DNA of 64,000 bases from Photorhabdus luminescens subsp. luminescens (GTDB lineage: Bacteria > Pseudomonadota > Gammaproteobacteria > Enterobacterales > Enterobacteriaceae), in assembly GCF_001083805.1 (NCBI RefSeq), contig NZ_JXSK01000002.1:672257-736256 (forward strand), given 5' to 3'. The notes under the pieces are model-generated. The model was not told the DNA's origin. It made no database searches and saw only the letters and a list, made by a program, of their open reading frames with translations. Every line of letters begins with the position of its first letter. Positions within the stretch are counted from its first letter, which is position 1. The translations under genes were made by a program, and so were the position numbers. This document shows, piece after piece, positions 58,801 through 64,000 of this stretch.

Positions 58801-59148
58801 GATTCACAAATACGGCAGAATTATGAGAAGGGTAAAGAATTTGAACAATCTACTTACGATAAATTCAAAGTTGATAAAGTTGAATCAGCACGAGAAATTA
58901 CTGTCAAAACAGATAGTAATACAAAAATAAGGGTTGACATGATAGGCAAAGATAAAGAAGGAAACATTATCTGTGTTGAATGTAAAAGCTCATCAACTGC
59001 TCCATTAACAACAAATCAAAAGAAAGGTTTTCCTGAACTTGAAACCAAGGGGGGCACTGTCGTTGGAAAAGGAAAACCGGGTTTTGAAGAAGGGAGCAAA
59101 ATACCGCCAACCAAGGTTGACATTATCAGGCCCACTTCTAAAGATTAA
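49858..59148 (+). CDS. cdiA: CdiA-like contact-dependent growth inhibition / filamentous hemagglutinin exoprotein
   Basis: A 3,096-residue TpsA exoprotein. It starts with an extended signal peptide (MNKQLYRIIFNQARQMWMVV; cleavage near residue 67, AQA-AIV), then the TPS secretion domain (about 70-310, with NPAGITCNGCGFIN), then roughly 2,300 residues of filamentous hemagglutinin repeats (DNRxG, LNNxxG motifs). The pre-toxin region ends in IENN at 2739-2742, a variant of the VENN marker. The last part is a toxin with Asp3027, Glu3041 and Lys3043 (VDMIGKDKEGNIICVECKSS), a PD-(D/E)XK nuclease pattern. ATG 49858 has GGAG upstream. The toxin tip is much more AT-rich than the stalk, a sign of exchange. 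Confidence 0.9.
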   Translation: MNKQLYRIIFNQARQMWMVVAEIVCAGQGRTGRRTRRPSSPQRCCRLTALRFGVLFALGGISLTAQAAIVADGQAPGRQQPTIIRSANGTPQVNIQTPGSDGVSHNSYRQFDVDKQGVILNNSHQATQTQLGGMVAGNPWLAKGDASVILNEVNSHDRSHLNGWIEVAGHKAEVIIANPAGITCNGCGFINAHRTTLTTGQALMERGRLKGFDVNQGEVRIDGHGMDSTQQSYTDIIARSVAINAKLHAQDLKVTTGRNRVDAAHQKIEKKSAEATDQPEFALDVAALGGMYAHKIRLIGTETGVGVHNAGNIGASAGDVHITADGWIENRGAISSRDGLQLTSSADVTNAGKLLSQSTVNLQANGALKNQGRVEARGDTTVTAGTIHSSHDSVWAAGLDDKGNTTRPGSLTLTAQHVQANGKNLATDTLAIHSQQIDLSDSQTAASQIQLTAGQSGINTARATVNANRLTAKTPGQFNNNGGQLVAREIHLTTPDISNLKGKINQTGSGELTLHTRTLNNREGTVFNQGKRLILTTDQLDNHQGNIASQGEDLHLTARHADNTQGTVQLAGNGKLALNSQHWLGNKGKLLTNGALTIQAGELQLNQAETQAGQITVNADTLNHQGGVMQQQGKDTLSLTVNTLNNQEGTLAGNGNLNLKATTVDNRHGNLVAADKGSLTLTVKDTLDNQAGRLEAGNALRLSAAQLDNRRGSIVAAGDSATLTIGKAIQNAHGHLEAKTRLTTTSQTLDNTQGVLLAQHINSQTTGQPFINTAGQVIAGDTLTLNSGELDNTAGRLQSGREMAVDTHGHGLINTRNADQKAGRLLSGGQLTLRTGDIDNTGGMIAADGKTTLTSSMLNNTQGQIAGNGGLDIHSQQLTNRNGTLQSADALNLDTDGQLLDNQQGQIIGEGKTTVTSGPLDNRHGHLQGGQLVIDTRQAQTDNRDGKLLSAGTFNLKTQRLDNRHGQVQAVGDTTLNVKTQTDNTGGLIRGGQQLTLSAAHLINRDTAQTDKGLEAQNLTVNAQQVDNRQGALRAADRLQANISQTLNNTQGLVSAGKQLTINREAQQPHLRINNQQGALIAGKQFDINAESLSGDGQLLSQGDMAVTLTEDFHHTGNTAANGNLTLKTSGNILNDRQIKAGRALHLGAQNLTNSAAGEISAGQTQIKVHDTLNNTGLIDGGLTHLTANTLNNTGTGRIYGDQLALQTGTLNNTAQDGKAAVIAARDRLDIGTGILNNQHHAQIYSVGDMHIGGQLDNSLTATGQACELNNHAATIEAGNNLKIQADRINNTNAGLVTQVVETEKSPHHDAVLSGRTTRYDWSQVDTSRHNSYGVHDAIMPDGSRSNDFYEYQYTRTVKETQVKQSDPGKILAGGNITLNSAKVANHDSQIVAGGELNGEIGELHNIATQGERITTDKGRQTHWYAKKKRLKPRFRGTKTSQGKSRSGYNPAPVTETIDLKTLAWQDHTRPQGTDITITDRQTGQVHAAPTAVKPVSGINDQPLVLPPSQPFELSLPPETVKGQTVDPAIRVVTPNTRLPDNSLYTVQPGSDSHYLVETDPKFTQYKQWLGSDYMRQQLTHDPALVHKRLGDGFYEQRLVRDQITQLTGRRYLPGYNNDEAQFKALMDAGIAFGQQQQLTPGVALSPAQMALLTSDIIWLTNQTVTLPDGTTEVVTVPQVYARVRQGDLSSDGALLAGNSVALNNQGDITNSGTISGRDVTQLTANNLTNSGFIRGGKVDLAAQQTLTNRGGQIQGDDRVTLTGRDITSASTVRGDEANRWLDRPAGIYVQNDKGALSLSAINNVQLTASEVKNAGKDGRTEITAGHNLTLDTLSTRRTEQGDWGKDNYRHLNQQQDIGSQITGAGEVTLQAGQDLTASAAHVNAGQQLTAQAGNNLALTTGTASSDLVEHSKQTSKGWLSKSSVETHDEVHDRQALSTTFSGDKVTLQAGKDLHISGSNVAGTQDVSLNAGHQLTVATAAEAHNETHLRQEKKSGLMGTGGIGFTVGKASQKVATDSDSQLSKGSTVGSSQGNVTLNAGEQLRVHGSEVIAGKDLTLTGQQVTVTSAENRNNTTTKTEQKQSGLTVALSGAAGGAINSAVQTAHEAQQTADPRLKALQNTKAALSGVQATQAARLAEAQGGGNSSNNNLAGVSLSYGRQSSRSEQQSRQTTQQGSHLTAGDNLTITAHGDDKGTSGPNGDIRVQGSQLQAGKDLQLNASRDIALSSSQNTEQTAGKNSSHGSSLGVGLTAGPGGTGLNVSANVSRGNGRENGNGVSHNNTTLQAGQTVELNSGRDITLKGAQVSGEQITADVKRHLTLSSEQNSQRYDSRQQNASAGVSTTVGPQSNGTLTLNASRNKLHSNYDSVQEQTGLFVGKGGYQVNVGDHTQLDGAVIASTADKAKNTLNTGTLGFKDIQNKADFTVEQQSAGVSLGQPTAGQVLNNLAVNALTGAHNQGHDSSTTHAAVSDGNLIIRDKAHQTQDIANLSRDTDNAANVLSPIFDKEKEQQRLKQAQLIGELSAQMTEIAGTEGKIIATQAAKAKLDHISEQDQADAREKLINAGNKHPTPADINKQIYDTAYTQALNDSGLGTGGKYQKALQAATAAIQGLAGNNLGQALAGGASPYLAGVIKELTTDPQTHQVDIATNTLAHAILGAVAAEVSGNNALAGAAGAASGELAAQVLIKQLYGDKAKVSELTEEQKQTISTLSTLAAGLAGGIAGDSNASALTGAQAGKNAIENNALASRNLGDCSTMSPEACGKAKELSQRILDKGLPSVEDMRDKLAACQDDSCRKGIWTEYRQASDATINTLKQMALNGELSREELAFINHELGKELAVSGYRANDKIGRSEQSSWLNGGGGPLSGFFNTELRQKELENAGLSKADAAQYVKEEHRNLMLLETATGIIGAKANRTSINIVGKGATLPTGYAPKGNSVIGPKGSVYGNTGKVDASGNTIYSNNGGYYTFENGVKTKVQSPNSDSQIRQNYEKGKEFEQSTYDKFKVDKVESAREITVKTDSNTKIRVDMIGKDKEGNIICVECKSSSTAPLTTNQKKGFPELETKGGTVVGKGKPGFEEGSKIPPTKVDIIRPTSKD

Positions 59149-59161
59149 GTAAGGAGTTAAT

Positions 59162-59500
59162 ATGTCTATAGAAGATGTGAACAAAATAGATATGATAGGT
59201 ATACCTAATGACAATGAAAACTTAGTTGTTCTGGGATTAACTGATCATTTATCGTGGAGTGGTTCGATAGAAGAACATTTACTAAAACTACAAGAAAAAA
59301 TAAATAGTTATATTCGTTTTATTGAAAGCGGAGAGATATACGAAAGCTTTCCTGCTTCTTGTGGAAAAAGTGAAATATTAATAGAAGTTTATTTTAAGTA
59401 TTATATCCCACATGAATGTGCTGATTTTTTGGAAAAGGTTGGGGAAATTCTTGCACCTGTTAATATTCAGTTAAGATATGAAGAAGGTGATATTGCTTAA
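59162..59500 (+). CDS. cdiI: CdiI-like immunity protein (DUF6572 type)
   Basis: A 112-residue acidic protein starting MSIEDVNKIDMIGIPNDNEN, followed by VLGLTDHLSWSGSIEEHLLKLQEKINSYIRFIESGE. This matches what I know of the DUF6572 family, which occurs next to polymorphic toxins. AGGAG precedes the ATG, 13 bp after cdiA. Low GC like the toxin tip, so the two travelled together. Its job would be to bind and block the nuclease in the producing cell and its kin; inferred from position. Confidence 0.8.
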   Translation: MSIEDVNKIDMIGIPNDNENLVVLGLTDHLSWSGSIEEHLLKLQEKINSYIRFIESGEIYESFPASCGKSEILIEVYFKYYIPHECADFLEKVGEILAPVNIQLRYEEGDIA

Positions 59501-59533
59501 AATAGATGTATTAACTATGTGATCTCAATGACT

Positions 59534-59580
59534 AAATTAGCGCAGAAGGCTTGCTCACTGCGCTAATTTCGATCTTTTTT
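59534..59580 (+). terminator. Terminator of the cdiBAI operon
   Basis: AAATTAGCGCAG/CTGCGCTAATTT, a perfect 12-bp stem with 12-base loop, followed by CGATC and six T. Confidence 0.9.
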
Positions 59581-59598
59581 AACTTTCCAGCTGCAAAC

Positions 59599-59841
59599 TC
59601 AATCTTCCGTAACAACTTGAATAATCAATTGTCCCCGTTCAACTCTCACCTGCACCGCCTGTCCGGTGGCAAATCCCGCCTCTTCCAGCCAGTTGCCTTT
59701 GAGGTGCAAACTGGGGTGCTGGCTGTAATAGCGAGTGATGCCAGTGTGGCGGTCGGCATGACATCGGCTGATATAGCCGACTTTATAGCGGCGCTGGGCT
59801 TTCGAACTGTTTGAGTTTGCATTACAATCGCGTTCAGCCAT
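59599..59841 (-). CDS. SymE-like toxin protein
   Basis: An 80-residue protein. The C-terminal half (PSLHLKGNWLEEAGFATGQAVQVRVERGQLIIQ) is the SymE fold, an AbrB-like barrel. Before it lies RRYKVGYISRCHADRHTGITRYYSQ, typical of the family. E. coli SymE is an SOS-induced, RNA-targeting or nucleoid-condensing toxin controlled by antisense RNA SymR. AGGAG precedes the ATG. I could not identify an antisense RNA promoter. Such genes are frequent beside polymorphic toxin loci. Confidence 0.85.
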   Translation of the reverse strand: MAERDCNANSNSSKAQRRYKVGYISRCHADRHTGITRYYSQHPSLHLKGNWLEEAGFATGQAVQVRVERGQLIIQVVTED

Positions 59842-59915
59842 AAATCAACTCCTACATAGTTGGTTATGTGGTCAGCGGCCATCATGAGGTGCGAACTCAT
59901 GGTAGCCGCGTCATC

Positions 59916-60314
59916 TCAGCGCTTGGCGCTCTTCATAACAACTTTTTCCATCATTGACTTGGTGACAAAACTGTCAATCACCATAATCAACGCCTTCTGC
60001 TCCTCATCGGATAACGAATCAGCCTGTTGCCAGAGTTCATGCAATATGTGGTTACGTATCTTCACATCTTTGCTGGTCTCGCAGCGGCCAACCAGTTCAT
60101 CGAGAGAAACCTGTAAAACATCAGCCAGCTTAATCAAGGACTCCAGTTGAGGGACGATGTGTCCCCGCTCCCAGCGGTTATACACTCTGGGTAGTACCTC
60201 AATCATCTCGGCAAGCCGTGATTGGGTTAATCCCCGAGCTTCTCTGAGCATCTTAAGCCGTTCAGAAAATACGGACATATCAATACCTGTTTGCAAAACA
60301 CAAATGTCCGCCAT
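59916..60314 (-). CDS. XRE-family transcriptional repressor
   Basis: A helix-turn-helix regulator. Residues 13-75 form the HTH_3 domain (FSERLKMLREARGLTQSRLAEMIEVLPRVYNRWERG), followed by a helical C-terminal dimerisation part (SDEEQKALIMVIDSF). Start is either ATG 60314 (AAGGGG upstream; 132 residues) or ATG 60278 (MSVFSERL, 120 residues). It is divergent from the primase gene, whose promoter it probably represses: GCAAAACACAAATGTC (60293-60308) and GCAAACATGTC (60375-60385) are candidate operators. Arrangement typical of phage-like or satellite elements. Confidence 0.8.
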   Translation of the reverse strand: MADICVLQTGIDMSVFSERLKMLREARGLTQSRLAEMIEVLPRVYNRWERGHIVPQLESLIKLADVLQVSLDELVGRCETSKDVKIRNHILHELWQQADSLSDEEQKALIMVIDSFVTKSMMEKVVMKSAKR

Positions 60315-60413
60315 TGTACCCCTTCCTTTTTAGCTGGCTGTTGTAAAGTCTCTTTTATGTGATTATTATATATCGCAAACATGTCTATTGACAAGGTTCA
60401 AAAGGAAAGACTT

Positions 60414-61796
60414 ATGACCCGCACTCCCGATACCGATTTAGCCCGCTTAAAGCAGTCCGTCTCATTGCTGGGGCTGGCGCGTAAGCAGGGCCGTCCGATG
60501 AAAAAACGCGGTGAGGATTATGTGCTGCGCTGCCCGTTCCACAATGAGAAAACGCCCTCAATGGTCATCTCACCGGCCAAAAACCTCTATCACTGCTTTG
60601 GCTGTGGCGCCGCGGGGTCGGTGCTGGACTGGGTGATACAAACGGAAGGGGTGACGCTGAAAATTGCTATCCGCCGGCTGCGGGAACTGGCCGGGTTACC
60701 GGACATGGACAATGCCGTGGTGGCCGCTTCTTCTTTAGCCGCCCAGCCGGAATCACAGGCGGCCCCCCTGCCGCGCCCGAAACTGGCCGATCTGGACGAT
60801 GACGGGCAGGCGCTGTTGCGCCAGGTGATTGATTTTTATCATCAGAATTTACTGGCGTCACCGGAAGCGAAAGAATGGCTGGAACGACGCGGACTCAATC
60901 ATCCTGAACTGGTCAGTCACTTTAAGCTGGGGTACGCGGGCCATCACGGGATCGGCGGTTCAGCGGGGTTATTGCCGTCCAAAAGCAGTCAGGAAGGCCA
61001 GCAACTGCGTGACAAGCTATCGGGTCTGGGCGTGTTGCGTACGACCACCCGGCAGGATCACTTCCGGGGCTGCGTCGTGGTGCCGGTGATCGGCTGGGCC
61101 GAATCGGCCAGTGTAGCCAGCCGCGGGCGGGTGCTGCAACTGTATGGCCGCCGAACCCAGCCGGATTACAAGGTGCTGAAAGACAGCCCGAAGCATCTGT
61201 ACCTGCCGTCGCCACTGGCCGGGGTCTGGAACGAGGAAGCGATGAAAGCGGCTTCGGAAATCATCCTGTGCGAAGCACTGATCGATGCGATGACCTTCTG
61301 GTGCGCCGGGTTCCGCAACGTGATCGCCGCCTACGGCGTGAACGGTTTTAACCGCGATCACCTCGACGCCTTGCAGTATCACGGCGTGAAACGGGTGCTG
61401 ATTGCCTTTGACCGGGACGAGGCCGGAGACCGTGGCGCGGCCAGTGTGGCGGCTGACTTACTGGAATCCGGCATTGAGGCGTGGCGGGTGCAGTTCCCGC
61501 CGGGCATGGATGTCAATGACTATGCCGTCAAAAGTGGCAACGCCGAACATGCGCTGGGGCTGGCCCTGCAACAGGCGGTCTGGTTGGGACAGGGAACGGC
61601 ACCAGGTGCAGTGTTCAGTCATGAGCGGCCCGTCTCGTCAGATATGACGGAAAAGCCTCACAATGCAGATGTGGCTAAACCGGCTGCCTTAGCCGCCCCA
61701 CCAGAGCTGACTGTTGCCCCCGTGCCTTGTGAGCGCACGGCCTGCGGTGAACTGCTGATGAAAAGCGGGCCCCGGGTCTGGCGGATACGGGGATGA
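60414..61796 (+). CDS. DnaG-like primase with CHC2 zinc finger and Toprim domain (mobile element)
   Basis: A 460-residue primase. The zinc finger ligands are C40, H43, C61 and C64 (LRCPFHNEKTPSM...LYHCFGCGAAG); the middle RNA-polymerase-like part follows; the Toprim domain has Glu287 (ILCEALIDAMTFW) and DRDEAGDRG (333-341). The C-terminus lacks the DnaB-binding domain. It would prime replication of a mobile element. The frame is open to 60381, but ATG 60414 has AGGAAAG upstream. The stop overlaps the next gene by four bases (ATGA), a tight replication unit. Confidence 0.88.
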   Translation: MTRTPDTDLARLKQSVSLLGLARKQGRPMKKRGEDYVLRCPFHNEKTPSMVISPAKNLYHCFGCGAAGSVLDWVIQTEGVTLKIAIRRLRELAGLPDMDNAVVAASSLAAQPESQAAPLPRPKLADLDDDGQALLRQVIDFYHQNLLASPEAKEWLERRGLNHPELVSHFKLGYAGHHGIGGSAGLLPSKSSQEGQQLRDKLSGLGVLRTTTRQDHFRGCVVVPVIGWAESASVASRGRVLQLYGRRTQPDYKVLKDSPKHLYLPSPLAGVWNEEAMKAASEIILCEALIDAMTFWCAGFRNVIAAYGVNGFNRDHLDALQYHGVKRVLIAFDRDEAGDRGAASVAADLLESGIEAWRVQFPPGMDVNDYAVKSGNAEHALGLALQQAVWLGQGTAPGAVFSHERPVSSDMTEKPHNADVAKPAALAAPPELTVAPVPCERTACGELLMKSGPRVWRIRG

Positions 61797-63337
61797 AAAA
61801 ATCGCCGGTGCCCGATGTGATGAAAGTCAATGTGCAGGTGCGGGATGAAACGTCCGGCCTGTTCCATGTGGATACACTGGACATGTATCACGCGCGGCAT
61901 CGTCAGAACTACATCAGCACGGCGGCGCAAGAGCTGGAATGCGAGCTGTCGGTCATCAAACGCGAAGCCGGGCGGGTCTTGCTGATGCTGGAGCAGCAAC
62001 AGGACGCGCAACAGCAGGCCGACGCCGAAGCCTCAGGGACAACCGCAGTCACGGTCAGCGCAGAAGATGAAGCCGCCGCGCTGGCGTTGCTGACATCGCC
62101 AAACCTGACAGAACAGATTATCAACGACATGGCCGCCTGTGGCGTGGTCGGCGAATCGACCAATCTGCTGACCGGGTATCTGGCGGCGGTCTCGCGCAAA
62201 CTGGATAAACCGCTGGCCGTGTTAATCCAGAGCAGCAGCGCGGCGGGGAAATCCTCCCTGATGGACGCCGTGCTGAACCTGATGCCGGAAGAGGAGCGTA
62301 TCCAGTACTCGGCGATGACCGGACAGAGCCTGTACTATCTGGGGGAAACCAGCCTGCAACACAAGATACTGGCTATCGCCGAAGAGGAAGGCGTGCGGCA
62401 GGCGGCCTATGCCCTGAAACTGTTACAGTCCGACGGCGAGCTGAAAATCGCCAGCACCGGCAAAAACGAACAGAGCGGCGAACTGGTGACGCGGGAATAC
62501 AAGGTGCAGGGACCGGTCATGCTGATGTTAACGACGACGGCCATTGATGTGGATGAAGAGCTGCTGAACCGCTGTCTGGTGCTGACGGTCAACGAATCGC
62601 GCGAGCAGACGCAGGCCATCCACGCGATGCAACGGCACCGTCAGACACTGGCAGGGTTGCTGGCTGACTCAGAGAAAGGTTATCTGACGCAGTTACACCA
62701 GAACGCCCAGCGCTTGTTAAGGCCGCTGAAAGTGGTCAATCCTTACGCCCATCAACTGACGTTCCTGTCAGACAAAACCCGGATGCGGCGCGACCATATG
62801 AAATACCTGACGCTGATACAGGCCATTGCCTTGCTGCGCCAGTATCAACGTGAAGTGAAGAAAACGACCCACCGCGGACAGGTCATCGAATATATCGAAA
62901 TCACCCAAGACGACATTACCCTCGCCAACCGGCTGGCGCATGAGGTGCTGGGGCGCACGCTGGATGAAATGCCGCGCAGACGCGTAAGCTGTTACTGCTG
63001 ATACAAGAGATGGTGAACGCACAAGCGCAAATCCAGCACTGCCAGCCAAACGAAGTGCGCTTTACCCGCGGGATATCCGCGCCTTTACCCACTGGAGCGA
63101 CAGCCAGCTCAAGAACCACTGTCAACGGCTGACGGAAATGGAATACCTGTTGTTGCATGGCGGCAGCCGGGGACACCTGCTGCATTATGAACTGCTGTGG
63201 GACGGGAAGACAACGGCGCAGCCCACCTGTGCGGCCTGCTGGATGTCGGAGAACCGGACTCAGAAACCGCGGCAGTGAACGCAAGTCTGACCCGGAAGGT
63301 CGCAAGTCTTCCCAAGTCCGGGGCAAGTCTGGCCTGA
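61793..63337 (+). pseudogene. P-loop replication protein paired with the primase, broken by three frameshifts
   Basis: The first 402 codons are open and encode a P-loop protein (Walker A QSSSAAGKSS at 146-155, possible Walker B ILAIAEEEG near 190), probably an AAA-type helicase-like partner of the primase. The homologous reading continues in other frames: RKLLLLIQEMVNAQAQIQHC after 62975, DIRAFTHWSDSQLKNHCQRL after 63070, and AHLCGLLDVGEPDSETAAVN after 63205, to a stop at 63337. Each break fits loss of one base in a short C or G run. Assembly error is possible; otherwise the gene is inactive or C-terminally truncated. Confidence 0.65.
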
Positions 63338-63622
63338 GTCTGGGGAAGAAAAACCCGCATCAGCCCGGACAGCACAAGAGTCAGCGGGGGCACAAGTCCG
63401 GCAGATGAAAACGCTATTATTAAGGAAAATAATCACAGAGACGCATTGCCCGTGCCCGACAGGGATAAAACATCGGAAGCCATCCCGACAGGTCATGAGA
63501 GCAAGTCTGACTTAAATGAACGCAAGTCTGCCTCAAGTCTGGGTCAAGTTAGGGTCAAGTCTGGGGTGAAAAAATCCCCATCAGGGCAGACAGAACAAGG
63601 GTTCAGCGTGCCACAAGTCGGG
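63282..63622 (+). repeat. Iteron-like array of CAAGTCTGG repeats
   Basis: Nine-base units close to CAAGTCTGG start at 63282, 63303, 63313, 63324, 63335 (TGAGTCTGG), 63393, 63502, 63523, 63534, 63545 (CAAGTTAGG), 63556 and 63614. Many are about 10-11 or 21 bp apart, in the same orientation, so on one face of the helix. The first lie inside the 3' end of the replication gene. They resemble iterons of a replication origin. Confidence 0.65.
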
Positions 63623-63708
63623 GTAACGGAAGACACAGTGATAAAAGGAAAAAAGAAAACGCGCCCCTTGTCTGCGCCCGCCACTCAATCTCAACCGGAG
63701 GTCAATCA

Positions 63709-64000
63709 TGGCAAACCGTAAACCGCGCAAAGGAAGTCTCCTGACCGTCGATGACGTCTACCGTCAGCCGGTGGGTCCAGCGCATGACCCAAAAAGCCTG
63801 TATGCGCTGCTGCTGCGCTTTGTGGCGGTGGCGGCAGGAGCGGAACTGGTCGGAGACGACATTGAAAGTGCAGACCCATCATACTTACCGCTTATATCCT
63901 GTGGGCCACCGAACGGGGCCTGTACTCTGCCGCTGATATCACGCGGCCAATACTGGAACGTTACCAGCGCTACCTGTACCAGTACCGCAAGACCAACGGG
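63709..64000 (+). pseudogene. Tyrosine recombinase N-terminus, frameshifted and cut by the window edge
   Basis: ATG 63709 has GGAGG six bases upstream. The product starts MANRKPRKGSLLTVDDVYRQ, then SLYALLLRFVA; the match to XerC/D-like SAM domains continues in the next frame (WRQERNWSETTLKVQTHHTYR) from about 63826, and in the third frame (LWATERGLYSAADITRPILE) from about 63893. Two single-base insertions explain it. The catalytic domain is beyond the window. It is probably the recombinase of the same element as the primase. Confidence 0.6.

Noticed and set aside
63446..63721. 91-codon plus-strand frame between the replication gene and the recombinase
   Set aside because: The product (Lys-Ser repeats) is the translation of the CAAGTCTGG repeats; no Shine-Dalgarno.

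Overview
The window looks like the chromosome of a gamma-proteobacterium of the Morganellaceae, most probably Photorhabdus. The housekeeping genes are very close to their E. coli counterparts in the sequences I remember. They also follow E. coli order: zntA-tusA-yhhQ, then epmA / frdABCD / sugE / efp / epmB / yjeI / groEL-groES / fxsA / aspA / dcuA / dsbD / yjdC / tRNA-Phe. Two 127-bp ERIC-type repeats and a CdiB/CdiA locus fit that assignment, but the genus is an inference.

Layout. 1-1482: end of zntA, tusA, yhhQ. 1505-8530: an L-fucose locus (fucR, fucK, fucI, fucP on the minus strand; fucA on the plus strand). It is bracketed by two decayed ends of an IS50/IS4-family insertion sequence and carries only a 37-codon stub of fucO. 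8763-14359: gldA, a tandem duplication of a DUF29 gene, glpT and glpQ. 14410-23849: epmA, efp and epmB (EF-P and two of its modification enzymes), frdABCD, and the guanidinium exporter gene sugE/gdx with a guanidine-II riboswitch. An AT-rich insert between epmA and frdA holds two three-repeat, probable beta-trefoil proteins and a previously easily missed 49-residue single-repeat relative. 23909-34906: yjeI, a LysR regulator, groEL-groES with a sigma-32 promoter, fxsA, aspA, dcuA, dsbD, yjdC.

From tRNA-Phe (35035-35110) to the right edge the DNA is accessory. 35.4-47.6 kb is an integrative element fragment: a frameshifted tyrosine recombinase, a MobH-type relaxase homologue that lacks its metal-binding histidines, two N6-methylase-like proteins that stop before catalytic motif IV (one fused to an ArdC-like domain whose HExxH has become HQxxH), a DUF1281 protein, several small unknown or membrane proteins, and a second broken recombinase between ~127-bp direct repeats. 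Several of these genes have short structured leaders with hairpins, U-runs and sequestered Shine-Dalgarno sequences. I regard this leader family as the most interesting undescribed signal in the window.

48.1-59.6 kb is a contact-dependent inhibition (two-partner secretion) operon: outer-membrane transporter CdiB, a ~3,100-residue CdiA with a PD-(D/E)XK-like nuclease tip, and a DUF6572-type immunity protein, closed by a strong terminator. 59.6-64 kb starts another element: a SymE-like toxin gene, an XRE repressor, a CHC2/Toprim primase, a P-loop replication gene broken by three single-base deletions, an array of about a dozen CAAGTCTGG-like repeats resembling replication iterons, and the frameshifted start of another tyrosine recombinase.
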